Part shown: positions 25,718-33,709 of the stretch, one piece after another
Numbering within the stretch: the stretch's first letter is position 1
Layout: every line of letters starts with the position of its first letter
NCBI RefSeq assembly: GCF_018531375.1
Contig: NZ_JAHBOH010000001.1
Coordinates: 186,001-250,000, forward strand
DNA length: 64,000 bases
DNA from: Cellulomonas fulva
GTDB lineage: Bacteria; Actinomycetota; Actinomycetes; Actinomycetales; Cellulomonadaceae
Direction: 5' to 3'
Made by a program: the position numbers and the translations under genes
Notes under the pieces: model-generated
The model's input: the letters and a program-made list of their open reading frames with translations, nothing else
Databases searched by the model: none
Told to the model about the DNA's origin: nothing

Positions 25718-26696
25718 ACGCGGTGGCGCGCGCCACGAGGTCGGTCCAGCCCGCGCGGCCGATCGGGGACCGCGTGCGGATCCGTCGGCCCGGGTGCAGC
25801 CGGGGGTCCGCCGCGTACCGGCGCGCCGCCTCCGCCTCGGCACCGACGTCGCCGTCGTCCGCGCGCAGCAGCAGGTCCGCGACCTCGTCGGCCAGCGTGT
25901 CGGCCTCGTCGGACGGGACGAGGGCCGCGTGCGCGCCCTCGTCGTCGGGGAGCGCGCCTTCGGGGGGAAGATCCTCGGCCACCAGGCGCGCGCCCCACAG
26001 GTCCCACAGGAGCAGCTCGTCGCCGCGCCGGTGCGCCAGCTCGCCGACCACGTAGGTCCGCACGAACTCGCGTCCGCCGATGCCCAGGCCGGGCCACACG
26101 CCGTACGCGTCCAGGTCCAGCCCGTCCCGGCGGTGCGCCGTCCACGCCTGCGCCGCCGTGGTGAACGCGCCGTCGAGCCCGGTGGTCATGTCGCGGACGT
26201 CGAACGTCGGCCCGGCGAAGGGTGCTGCCCCGAAGGCGGCCGGCAGCTCGGGGTCCCAGAGCACCCAGCGCGCCCCGTCCCAGTGCTCCACCACCACGTG
26301 GTCGACGTGGTACCCGTCCGTGAGGTAGCGCGCGAAGCCCACCCGCGAGCGGGCCGGGACGCCGTGCTCGCGCAGGACCGCGAGCGCCAGCAGCGTGTGG
26401 TCGCGGCAGCAGCCCGCGCCGCGCGCACCGGACGCGCGGCCCTCGAGCTGCGGCGAGCGCGCGAGGCCGACGTCGAGGATCGCCGCGCACCAGCGCAGGT
26501 CGACCTCGGGCAGGCGGGCGTCGTCCAGCACGTCGGCCTCGCCGCGGTAGTGCGCGACGAGCCCCGTGACCGCCCGGTGGATCGCCTCCGGCTCGGGCGG
26601 CACGGCCGCGAGCGCCGCGCGGTGCGGGCCGGGGTCGGAGTACTCGGTCTGCGCCGCCCAGGCGTCCGGGGCGGTGCCGCGCTCGTCGGTGAGCAT
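25710..26696 (-). CDS. Transglutaminase-like domain protein
   Basis: This 328-residue soluble protein has a transglutaminase-like core with a papain-type triad: cysteine in GAGCCRDHTLLALAVLRE (C96/C97), H133 in DGYHVDHVVVEHW, and D148 in RWVLWDPEL. No signal peptide is seen, so it should act in the cytosol as a peptidase or amide hydrolase rather than as a cross-linker. The C-terminal 140 residues are acidic and have no recognised domain. It starts at ATG 26696 with AGGAGGA upstream, 55 bases after the CE7 esterase gene on the same strand. Confidence 0.8.
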   Translation of the reverse strand: MLTDERGTAPDAWAAQTEYSDPGPHRAALAAVPPEPEAIHRAVTGLVAHYRGEADVLDDARLPEVDLRWCAAILDVGLARSPQLEGRASGARGAGCCRDHTLLALAVLREHGVPARSRVGFARYLTDGYHVDHVVVEHWDGARWVLWDPELPAAFGAAPFAGPTFDVRDMTTGLDGAFTTAAQAWTAHRRDGLDLDAYGVWPGLGIGGREFVRTYVVGELAHRRGDELLLWDLWGARLVAEDLPPEGALPDDEGAHAALVPSDEADTLADEVADLLLRADDGDVGAEAEAARRYAADPRLHPGRRIRTRSPIGRAGWTDLVARATAWD

Positions 26697-26751
26697 GCTG
26701 TCCTCCTGAGGTGCGGTGCCGGTGCTGGTCGCCGGGCGCGTCGTCCGGTGC

Positions 26752-27741
26752 TCAGCCGACCAGCGCGTCGAGCCAGCGGATCTGCCGGTCGAGCTGGAAG
26801 GCCTGGCCGCCCTCGTGCCCGTTGAACTCGTAGACCTCGATCGCGGTGGCCGGCCGCTGCGGGGCGAGCCCCGCCCAGTGGTTGTACGCGGCGAACACCG
26901 TCGAGGGCGGGCAGATGGCGTCCCGCAGCGAGACGCTGAACAGGGCGGGCGCGGTCGCGCGGCGGCCGAGGTGGACGCCGTCGAAGTAGGCGAGGGTCTG
27001 GAACGTCCGCTCGGCCGCGCCCCGGTGCACCGCCAGGTACTGCACGATCTCGCCGTAGGGGAAGCCGTCCGTGATGTCGACCGCGCGCCGGTAGTGGCAC
27101 AGGAACGGCACGTCGGGCATCGCGGCGACCAGACCGTCGGACAGGCCGGCCGCGGCGATCGCGAGCCCGCCGCCCTGGCTGGCGCCGGTCACGGCGACGC
27201 GCGCGGGGTCCACCCCGGGCAGCGCCCGCACCGCGTCGACGGCTCGGGCCGCGTCCGTCATCGTGCGCCGGTAGTAGTAGCGCGCCGGGTCCTCGACGCC
27301 GCGCGTCATGAAGCCCGGCGCGGACGGGCCCGTGCCGGCCTCGTCGGGCGTGTGCGCGCCGTTGCCCCACGCCGAGCCCTGCCCGCGCGTGTCCATCAGC
27401 AGGTGCACGTAGCCCGCGGCGGCCCAGCCCAGGTGCTCGTGCGCGAACCCGCGCCCGCCGCCGTACCCGACGAACTGGACGACCGCCGGCAGCGCGTCGC
27501 CCTGGCTGCCCGCCGGGCGCGTGACCCAGGCCTTGACCGGCTGTCCGTCGTACCCGGCGAAGGTGAGGTCCGTCGTGTCGACCAGGCGCAGGCCGGTGTC
27601 GGCGGGCCGGGCGTCGACGATCGGCTCGTGCCGACGCGCCTCGTCGAGCGTGGCGGACCAGAACGCGTCCAGGTCCTCGGGTTCGTCGAGCTCCGGCAGG
27701 TAGCGCTCGAGCTCGGGCAACGGCAGGTCGAAGAGAGCCAC
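26752..27741 (-). CDS. Acetylxylan esterase / cephalosporin-C deacetylase (CE7)
   Basis: This 329-residue cytosolic alpha/beta-hydrolase removes acetyl groups from imported xylo-oligosaccharides. The triad is S188 in GASQGGG, D274 in SLRDAICPPSTVFAAYNH and H309 in YEFNGHEGG; the RGQGSAWGNG loop is typical of CE7. The N-terminus MALFDLPLPELERYLPEL fits the family start, so GTG 27741 is very likely right, although it lies inside the upstream terminator hairpin and lacks a strong ribosome-binding site. It complements the secreted xylanase and the alditol oxidase of this window. Confidence 0.88.
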   Translation of the reverse strand: MALFDLPLPELERYLPELDEPEDLDAFWSATLDEARRHEPIVDARPADTGLRLVDTTDLTFAGYDGQPVKAWVTRPAGSQGDALPAVVQFVGYGGGRGFAHEHLGWAAAGYVHLLMDTRGQGSAWGNGAHTPDEAGTGPSAPGFMTRGVEDPARYYYRRTMTDAARAVDAVRALPGVDPARVAVTGASQGGGLAIAAAGLSDGLVAAMPDVPFLCHYRRAVDITDGFPYGEIVQYLAVHRGAAERTFQTLAYFDGVHLGRRATAPALFSVSLRDAICPPSTVFAAYNHWAGLAPQRPATAIEVYEFNGHEGGQAFQLDRQIRWLDALVG

Positions 27742-27774
27742 CCGCCGACCCTAGCGAGGGTCGGCGGGTGGCTC
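27735..27774 (-). terminator. Terminator of the BI-1 gene overlapping the CE7 start codon
   Basis: A perfect 18-bp stem (27735-27752 / 27757-27774) with an AGCG loop begins 17 bases after the stop codon of the Bax-inhibitor gene. Its distal arm includes the GTG start (27741-27739) and first codons of the CE7 gene, and the ribosome-binding region lies in the stem. Confidence 0.8.
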
Positions 27775-27790
27775 GTGTCGGTGCGCCGGT

Positions 27791-28585
27791 TCAGTTCCGG
27801 AAGATCGCGAGGATGCGCAGGATCTCCAGGTACAGCCAGACGAGCGTAACGGTCAGGCCGAACGCCGCGGACCACGCCATCTTGCGCGGGGCGCCGCCCT
27901 CCACGCCACGCTTCACCGCGTCGAAGTCCACGAGGAAGCACGCGGCTGCGAGACCGACAGCGAACAGGCCGACGAGGATGCCCCAGTTGTCGCTGCGCAG
28001 GGGGCCGTACTGGCCACCGCCGACGCCGAACAGCATCAGCACGACGTTGAGCAGCGAGAAGACCAGGTAACCGCCCATCGCGATGATCAGCCAGCGCGTG
28101 AACTTGGGCGTCACCCGGACCTTGCCGGACTTGAACACCACGAGCGAGGTGGCGGCCACCGCGAGCGTCCCGAGAACCGCCTGACCGACGATGCCGGGGT
28201 ACTGGGCCTCGTAGAACGCCGAGAGCCCGCCCAGGAACACCCCCTGCGCGACCGCGTACAGAGAGATGAGGACCGGGCTGGGTTCGCGCTTGAACGCGTT
28301 CACCAGACCCAGGACGAGTCCGACGACCGCGCCGATGATCCACAGCCCGGGGGCGACCACCCAGGTCACGGCCCCGGACAGGACGAGCAGCGCGAGCAGC
28401 GCACCCGTCTTCATGATCACGTCGTCGTACGTCATGCGCCCGGTGTCCCGCGGGGTCGCGGCGGGAGCGTCGTACATGTGCTCGAGCGAGGCGGCGTCGA
28501 TCGTCGACGGCGCGGCGAGGGTGGCACCCTGCCGCTGCTGCTTCTCGCCGAACACGGGGCTGTTGCTGAACACGGGGTTCGCCAC
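27791..28585 (-). CDS. Bax inhibitor-1 / YccA family membrane protein
   Basis: This 264-residue protein has a polar N-terminus of about 60 residues (VANPVFSNSPVFGEKQQRQG), then seven membrane helices. The actinobacterial Bax1-I pattern is seen in MTYDDVIMKTGALLALLVL, the FVDFDAVKRGVE-like loop (VDFDAVKRGVEGGAPRK) and the final WLYLEILRILAIFRN. Family members leak calcium or protons or interact with membrane proteases; the role here is unknown. GTG 28585 has AGGAGG 5 nt upstream. A strong terminator follows. Confidence 0.9.
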   Translation of the reverse strand: MANPVFSNSPVFGEKQQRQGATLAAPSTIDAASLEHMYDAPAATPRDTGRMTYDDVIMKTGALLALLVLSGAVTWVVAPGLWIIGAVVGLVLGLVNAFKREPSPVLISLYAVAQGVFLGGLSAFYEAQYPGIVGQAVLGTLAVAATSLVVFKSGKVRVTPKFTRWLIIAMGGYLVFSLLNVVLMLFGVGGGQYGPLRSDNWGILVGLFAVGLAAACFLVDFDAVKRGVEGGAPRKMAWSAAFGLTVTLVWLYLEILRILAIFRN

Positions 28586-28823
28586 GGCGTCCTCCTGGTC
28601 GGCCTGCGCCGGTCGGCGCTGGTCTTGTGGTGTCCCAACGTACCCGCGGCGCGTGGAGTTCCCGGGTCCGCCTCGACCGGCGCCCACCCCGTTGACCAGG
28701 GTCGTCTCCGGGTACGCGTCAGGGTGGTCCCGGGTCCCAGATCCTCCCCAGGTCTGATGCGATGACCCCGGCGTCCCCCCGTAGGGTCGTCGTGACCACG
28801 CTCCCGACCGGAAGACCTCCACG

Positions 28824-29831
28824 ATGATCGAGGCCCAGAGCCTGACCAAGCGCTACGGCAGCAAGACGGCCGTGGACGGCATCTCCTTCACGGTGCAGCC
28901 CGGCAAGGTGACCGGCTTCCTGGGCCCGAACGGCGCCGGCAAGTCGACGACGATGCGCATGATCATGGGCCTCGACCGGCCCACGTCCGGCCGCGTGACC
29001 GTGAACGGCAAGCCGTACGCGGAGCACGCCTCGCCGCTCACCGAGGTGGGCGCGCTGCTCGAGGCCAAGGCCGTGCACACCGGGCGCAGCGCCCGCAACC
29101 ACCTGCGCGCACTGGCTGCGACCCACGGGATCAGCGAGAAGCGCGTGGACGAGGTCGTCGAGATGACCGGCCTGCAGTCGGTGGCCAAGCGGCGCGTCGG
29201 CGGGTTCTCGCTCGGCATGGGCCAGCGCCTCGGCATCGCGGCCGCGCTCCTGGGCGACCCGCGCACGCTGATCCTCGACGAGCCGGTCAACGGCCTGGAC
29301 CCCGAGGGCGTGCTGTGGGTGCGCAACCTGGTCAAGTACGTCGCGTCGCAGGGCCGCACCGTGTTCCTGTCCTCGCACCTCATGAGCGAGATGGCCGTGA
29401 CCGCGGACCACCTCATCGTGATCGGGCGCGGTCGCATCGTCGCCGAGGGCCCGGTGCAGGACGTCGTCGCCCGTGCGACGAGCGCGTCCGTGCGCGTGCG
29501 CTCGCCGCAGGCGGCGCGCCTCGCCGAGCTGCTGACCGGGCCGGAGGTCACCGTCCGGCCGCTCGAGCCCGGGCTCCTCGAGGTGCTGGGCTCGTCGGCG
29601 CCCGGTGTCGGCGAGGTCGCCGCTGCCGCCGGCATCACGCTGCACGAGCTCACTCCCATGACCGGCTCGCTCGAGGAGGCGTTCATGTCGCTCACGCAGG
29701 AGACCGTCGAGTACCACTCGACCGCCCTGCCGTCCGCGGGTTCCGGACCCGGCGGGCCGCCCCCGTCCGCGGCACCACCGGCGCCCGCCCCCACCTCGGC
29801 ACCCGCCCCGACGCAGGAGGGTGCCCGATGA
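28824..29831 (+). CDS. ABC transporter ATP-binding protein (ABC-2 exporter type)
   Basis: This 335-residue ATPase has Walker A GPNGAGKST (about 36-44), signature FSLGMGQRLGIA, Walker B TLILDEPVNGLD and switch histidine in FLSSHLMSEM. These are the features of drug- and lantibiotic-type ABC exporters (BcrA/NatA-like). After residue 220 comes the usual C-terminal domain, then a Pro/Ala/Ser-rich tail (about 300-335). ATG 28824 is the start. Its stop overlaps the permease start (ATGA). The substrate is unknown. Confidence 0.92.
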   Translation: MIEAQSLTKRYGSKTAVDGISFTVQPGKVTGFLGPNGAGKSTTMRMIMGLDRPTSGRVTVNGKPYAEHASPLTEVGALLEAKAVHTGRSARNHLRALAATHGISEKRVDEVVEMTGLQSVAKRRVGGFSLGMGQRLGIAAALLGDPRTLILDEPVNGLDPEGVLWVRNLVKYVASQGRTVFLSSHLMSEMAVTADHLIVIGRGRIVAEGPVQDVVARATSASVRVRSPQAARLAELLTGPEVTVRPLEPGLLEVLGSSAPGVGEVAAAAGITLHELTPMTGSLEEAFMSLTQETVEYHSTALPSAGSGPGGPPPSAAPPAPAPTSAPAPTQEGAR

Positions 29832-30670
29832 GCGCCGTCGCCACCGCACCCCGTCCGCAGTCCGTCGGCACCGACGCCCGGGTGACGTTCCCGCGCCTCC
29901 TGCGGTCGGAGTGGATCAAGCTCTGGTCGGTGAAGTCGACCGTGTGGACGCTCGCGATCACCGCCGTCGTGATCGTCGGGCTCGTCCAGCTCATCACGTG
30001 GGGCGAGCTCAACGTGCGCGAGTCGCTCGACGACACGTCGCCCATGAACGCGCTGAGCGCGTTCGGCGGCACCGCGTACGTCGGCCCGCTCGCGGTCGCC
30101 GTCCTGGGCGCCCTGAGCATCACCGGCGAGTACACCACCGGGATGATCCGCAGCAGCCTGACCGCCGCGCCGCGGCGACTGCCCGTCCTGTGGTCGAAGG
30201 CCGCCGTGCTGGCCTTCGTCGTCTTCGTGGTCTCGGCGGTCTCGGTGGCCGTCGCCGCGCTGCTGCAGGCGCTCTTCTTCGGCGGCCGGGGCGTCTCCGT
30301 CGACGCCGGCGACCCGCAGGTGCTCCGCGCGCTGGTCGGCAACGCCCTGTACGTGACGGCGATCGCCCTGCTCGCGTTCGGCCTCGGCGCCCTCATGCGG
30401 CACTCGGCGGGCGCGATCACCACGACGCTCGGCATCCTCATGGTGCTGCCGATCCTCTTCCAGCTGATCCCGTGGGCGCCGCTGCGCGACCTCGTCCCCT
30501 ACCTGCCGAACGTCGCGGGCAGCCAGATCACCCTGACCGACGCGATGATCGCGGAGCAGGGCGGCGACGGCGTGGTGCTCTCGGCGTGGGCCGGGTTCGG
30601 CGTGCTGATGGCGTACGTCGTCGTCGTGACGGCCGCCGCGGCCGTCCTGCTCAAGAAGCGCGACGCCTGA
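29828..30670 (+). CDS. ABC-2 type transporter permease
   Basis: This 280-residue permease has six predicted helices. The N-terminus reads FPRLLRSEWIKLWSVKST, the conserved cytoplasmic entry of ABC-2 permeases, then the first helix. LSITGEYTTGMIRSSLTAAPRR is the usual loop that contacts the ATPase. It is coupled by ATGA to the ATP-binding gene, so both make one exporter. It ends in a nested hairpin. Confidence 0.9.
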   Translation: MSAVATAPRPQSVGTDARVTFPRLLRSEWIKLWSVKSTVWTLAITAVVIVGLVQLITWGELNVRESLDDTSPMNALSAFGGTAYVGPLAVAVLGALSITGEYTTGMIRSSLTAAPRRLPVLWSKAAVLAFVVFVVSAVSVAVAALLQALFFGGRGVSVDAGDPQVLRALVGNALYVTAIALLAFGLGALMRHSAGAITTTLGILMVLPILFQLIPWAPLRDLVPYLPNVAGSQITLTDAMIAEQGGDGVVLSAWAGFGVLMAYVVVVTAAAAVLLKKRDA

Positions 30671-30697
30671 CCCGCCCCACGGGCGGCTGACGGTCCG

Positions 30698-30765
30698 CGA
30701 GGACGTCGGTTCGCGCCGAGCACGTCGGGGTCGTCCGACGTGCTCAGCGGGAACCGACGTCCTCG
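30698..30765. terminator. Nested double hairpin between ABC permease and MFS gene
   Basis: Outer arms of 14 bp (30698-30711 / 30752-30765) enclose inner arms of 11 bp (30718-30728 / 30735-30745). The inner and outer arms share the word ACGTCGG, so alternative pairings exist. The structure lies between convergent genes. Confidence 0.75.
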
Positions 30766-30821
30766 TCGCGTCCGGCTCGTCGTGGGAGCGGTGAGCAGGA
30801 GCAGGGAGCAGTCCGACGGGG

Positions 30822-32051
30822 TCAGAGGAGCTCGAGGGCCTCTTCCGGGGTGTGCTCGACCGCCCGGGCGCCGGCGTTGGCGCGGGACCACAGCACGCGC
30901 TCCCCGATGCCGTGGGCGATCACGTGACCGGCCACCAGGAAGGTCAGGACGCCGACCCCGAGCACCGCGACGCCGACCCAGAACGGCGAGGCGAGCCCGA
31001 CGTGCTCGGCGAGCAGGCCGGCCACGACGGGGGCCGGCGCCGCGAAGCCCCAGCGGACCAGGTTGAACGCGCCGGTGGTCACGCGGCGGTCGGGCGAGCC
31101 GGTGGCCAGCGCGAGGTCGGTCAGGTTCGCGTTCGCGATGCCCATGCAGACGCCCGCCACGACCAGCCACGCGATCGTCGTCGCCGTCGTGTGCGAGGTC
31201 GCCATCCCCACGAGCGTGCCCAGCAGCACGACGAGCGCGAAGCCGACGGTCTGCACCGCCCCGAACCGGTGCGCGAGCCGGTGCCCGATCACCAGGATCC
31301 CGAACGCGAGCCCGACGCCCCACCCGGTGAACACCAGGCCGAGCGGCACGACGTCGAGACCCAGGAACACCGGGGTGTACCCCAGCACGATGAAGAACAC
31401 GAAGTTGTAGGTACCGGTGATGACCGCCAGCAGCACGAAGCCGGCCCGGCGGAACGGCTGGAACACCTCACCGAGCCGCAGCGGCGCCGGCATCACCTCG
31501 GGGTCCTTCAGCCGGGTCAGCGACAGCGACAGCGCGACGACCATGAAGACGCCGCACAGCAGGAACGGCACGCGCCACGAGATCTGGCCGAGCAGGCCGC
31601 CGAGCAGCGGGCCGATCGCGAAGCCCAGGCCGACGCAGGTCTCGAACAGCTCCACGGCCCAGGCACGGTCGTTCGCCAACGAGACCAGCAGCACCATCGC
31701 GGTGGCGAAGAACATCGCGTTGCCGAGTCCCCAGAGCCCGCGGAGCGCGGCGAGCTGGCCGATGTTGACGGTGAACGCCGCCGCGATCGCGGCGACGGCG
31801 ACCACGCTGACACCGGTCGCGAGCACCTTCTTGTAGCCGAGCCTCCCGGTCAGCATCACCGCCGGGATCATGCCGATCGCCATGACGGCGATGTAGGCCG
31901 TGAACAGCAGCTCGACCTGCCAGGTCGACGCCCCGAGCTCGGAGCCGATGGCGGGCAGGATGGGGTCGACGATCGCGATCCCGGCGATCGCGAAGAAGGC
32001 GGTGACCGTGGTCGCGAGGATCGCGGTGCGGTTCGGCTCGTTGCGTGGCAT
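30822..32051 (-). CDS. MFS transporter (DHA1-like, 12 TM)
   Basis: This 409-residue transporter has twelve helices starting at ILATTVTAFFAIAGIAIVDPILPAIG. Motif A-like GRLGYKKVL follows helix 2, and IGPLLGGLLGQISWRVPF is the antiporter motif C in helix 5, typical of drug or metabolite exporters. ATG 32051 (MPRNEPNR) is chosen over an upstream GTG/ATG because of family alignment. It is divergent from a MarR regulator across a symmetric element, so MarR probably represses it. Together with the siderophore-interacting protein it could act in siderophore export, but this is inference. Confidence 0.86.
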   Translation of the reverse strand: MPRNEPNRTAILATTVTAFFAIAGIAIVDPILPAIGSELGASTWQVELLFTAYIAVMAIGMIPAVMLTGRLGYKKVLATGVSVVAVAAIAAAFTVNIGQLAALRGLWGLGNAMFFATAMVLLVSLANDRAWAVELFETCVGLGFAIGPLLGGLLGQISWRVPFLLCGVFMVVALSLSLTRLKDPEVMPAPLRLGEVFQPFRRAGFVLLAVITGTYNFVFFIVLGYTPVFLGLDVVPLGLVFTGWGVGLAFGILVIGHRLAHRFGAVQTVGFALVVLLGTLVGMATSHTTATTIAWLVVAGVCMGIANANLTDLALATGSPDRRVTTGAFNLVRWGFAAPAPVVAGLLAEHVGLASPFWVGVAVLGVGVLTFLVAGHVIAHGIGERVLWSRANAGARAVEHTPEEALELL

Positions 32052-32079
32052 GGCGTCCCTGACAATTGCTGTAGCGGGC

Positions 32080-32109
32080 AGGTAGTTATCTGTACGATAC
32101 ACCTACCTC
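32080..32109. promoter_or_regulatory. Candidate MarR operator in the MFS/marR divergent region
   Basis: AGGTAGTTATC and GATACACCTACCT flank TGTAC as an imperfect inverted repeat in the AT-richest patch of the region, 29 bases upstream of the MFS start. MarR proteins typically bind such sites between themselves and a pump. Confidence 0.5.
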
Positions 32110-32176
32110 ACGCGCCGAGTCGATCTACCCTGAGCACGAGCGCCGCCCGGCGCACCGCCCCCATCAGGAGAGCCGC

Positions 32177-32620
32177 ATGGATCCCGTCATCGGCGACGTC
32201 GAGCGCCAGGTCGCCCTGCTGCTGCGGCTGGCCGACCGCAACCGGCGCCGCAGCCGACGCCTCGACGGCACCCTCGAGCGCTCCGCCTACCTGGCCCTGA
32301 GCCGGCTCGCGGAGGACGGCCCCGCCGGGATCAACGAGATCGCCGACCACCTGCGCCTCGACGCCTCCACCGTGACCCGCCAGGTGCTGCAGATGGAGGC
32401 CGCCGGCTACGTGGAGCGCGGCCGCGACGAGAGCGACGGGCGGCGGTCGGTCATCGCGGTCTCGGCGGCGGGCCTGGACGCCCTCGCGGCGACCCGCCAC
32501 GCGCGCGCCGAGGTCTATGGCGAGGTCCTGGCGGGCTGGTCCGCGCAGGAGCTGGACACCTTGGCGACCTCGCTGCGCCGGCTCAACGAGTCGCTGGACG
32601 ACAGCATCGACAGGAACTGA
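32177..32620 (+). CDS. MarR-family transcriptional regulator
   Basis: This 147-residue dimeric winged-helix repressor has the recognition region INEIADHLRLDASTVTRQVLQMEAAGYVERG and the wing DESDGRRSVIAVS, as in MarR. It is divergent from the MFS exporter and abuts the siderophore-interacting protein gene with no gap (TGA then GTG), so it is part of that transcript. Ligand and targets are unknown; the nearby symmetric element is the obvious candidate site. Confidence 0.92.
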   Translation: MDPVIGDVERQVALLLRLADRNRRRSRRLDGTLERSAYLALSRLAEDGPAGINEIADHLRLDASTVTRQVLQMEAAGYVERGRDESDGRRSVIAVSAAGLDALAATRHARAEVYGEVLAGWSAQELDTLATSLRRLNESLDDSIDRN

Positions 32621-33532
32621 GTGCCCGACGTGACAGGGTCCCCCGCGCCCGGCCGTCCCCTGCCGCCCGTCTCGCCTCAGCCGCAGCAGCCGCGTCGCCG
32701 CTCGGCCCCCGTGATCGCCCACGTGCTGCGCACCGAGCGCCTCACGCCCGGCCTCGTCCGGCTCGTCGTCGGCGGCCCCGGCATGGCGACCTTCGAGCCG
32801 AACCCGCACGCCGACGCGTACGTCAAGCTCATGTTCCTGCCCGCGGGCCCGCGCCCGCTGACGGCGGACGGCCGCCTCGACACGGAGGCGGTGCGGGCCA
32901 CGCTCCCCCCAGGCGTGGTCCCGCGCCAGCGGGCCTACACCGTCCGTTCCTACGACGAGGCCGCGCGCGAGCTGACGATCGACGTGGTGGTCCACGGCGA
33001 CGCCGGGCTGGCGGGGCCGTGGGCAGCCGCGGCGCGCGGCGGCGAGGAGGTCCTGGTGCTGGGTCCGGGCGGCGCCTGGACGCCGTCGGCCGACGTCGAC
33101 CACCACCTGCTCGTCGGCGACGCCAGCGCGCTGCCCGCGATCGCGGCCGGGCTCGAGCGCCTGGCCGTCGGCGCCCGCGGCCACGCCCTCGTCGAGGTCG
33201 ACGGCCCGCAGGACGAGCTGACGCTCGCGGCGCCCGCCGGCGTCGAGGTGCGCTGGGTGCACGCGGACCACGCGGCGCCGGGCCGCAGGCTGGTCGAAGC
33301 GGTCCTCGCGCTGCCGTGGCCGGGCGGCCGCGTCGGCGCGTTCGTCCACGGCGAGGCCGGGGCGGTCAAGGAGATCCGCCGGTACCTGCGCCTCGACCGT
33401 GCCGTGCCGCGCGAGGACCTGTCCGCGTCCGGGTACTGGCGCCTCGGCGTCGACGACGAGGGCTGGCGCAGCGCCAAGCGCGAGTGGAACTCGCAGATCG
33501 AGCAGTCGGAGCAGGTGGCCGGGCTCGCCTGA
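32621..33532 (+). CDS. Siderophore-interacting protein (ViuB-like flavin reductase)
   Basis: This 303-residue protein has a ferredoxin-reductase-like fold. The FAD-binding domain carries RQRAYTVRSYDEAARELTID (the RxYTxR motif) and HGDAGLAGPWAAAARGGEEV. The NAD(P)-binding domain has HLLVGDASALPAIAAGLERL, and the C-terminus WRLGVDDEGWRSAKREW is the SIP signature. Such enzymes reduce ferric siderophores to release iron in the cytosol. GTG 32621 directly follows the MarR stop; a second GTG at 32630 is an alternative. The first 30 residues are a Pro-rich extension. Confidence 0.9.
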   Translation: MPDVTGSPAPGRPLPPVSPQPQQPRRRSAPVIAHVLRTERLTPGLVRLVVGGPGMATFEPNPHADAYVKLMFLPAGPRPLTADGRLDTEAVRATLPPGVVPRQRAYTVRSYDEAARELTIDVVVHGDAGLAGPWAAAARGGEEVLVLGPGGAWTPSADVDHHLLVGDASALPAIAAGLERLAVGARGHALVEVDGPQDELTLAAPAGVEVRWVHADHAAPGRRLVEAVLALPWPGGRVGAFVHGEAGAVKEIRRYLRLDRAVPREDLSASGYWRLGVDDEGWRSAKREWNSQIEQSEQVAGLA

Positions 33533-33579
33533 GCGCGGACGCCCGCGGCCGCACCGGCTCTGGGAGGATGCACGGGCAC

Positions 33580-33653
33580 GCGCCCGTAGCCCAACCGGCA
33601 GAGGCGGCCGGCTTAAACCCGGCTCAGTGCGGGTTCGAGTCCCGCCGGGCGCA
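33580..33653 (+). tRNA. tRNA with UAA anticodon and short variable loop (nominally Leu)
   Basis: A complete 74-nt cloverleaf is seen. The acceptor is GCGCCCG/CGGGCGC (33580-33586 / 33646-33652) with discriminator A33653. The anticodon stem GCCGG/CCGGC encloses loop CTTAAAC, anticodon TAA at 33614-33616. The T-arm is GCGGG-TTCGAGT-CCCGC. CCA is not encoded. The anticodon would read UUA (Leu), but the variable loop is only 5 nt (TCAGT), whereas bacterial tRNA-Leu is class II with a long variable arm. The D-stem is weak (one mismatch). The cloverleaf is certain; the amino acid identity is not. Confidence 0.8.
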
Positions 33654-33660
33654 CGACGAC

Positions 33661-33697
33661 GAGAGCCCCGACCCGCGGTCGGCGGGTCGGGGCTCTC
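33661..33697. terminator. Terminator between tRNA and NDH-2 gene
   Basis: A perfect 16-bp stem (33661-33676 / 33682-33697) with a 5-nt loop lies 7 bases after the tRNA and 12 bases before the NDH-2 stop codon on the opposite strand. Confidence 0.85.
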
Positions 33698-33709
33698 GGG
33701 ACGAGCGGA

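Noticed and set aside
28692-28718. A TTGACC...TACGCG promoter upstream of the ABC exporter
   Set aside because: The 15-bp spacing is too short for a good sigma-A promoter and the -10 match is poor, so it was left out of the feature list.
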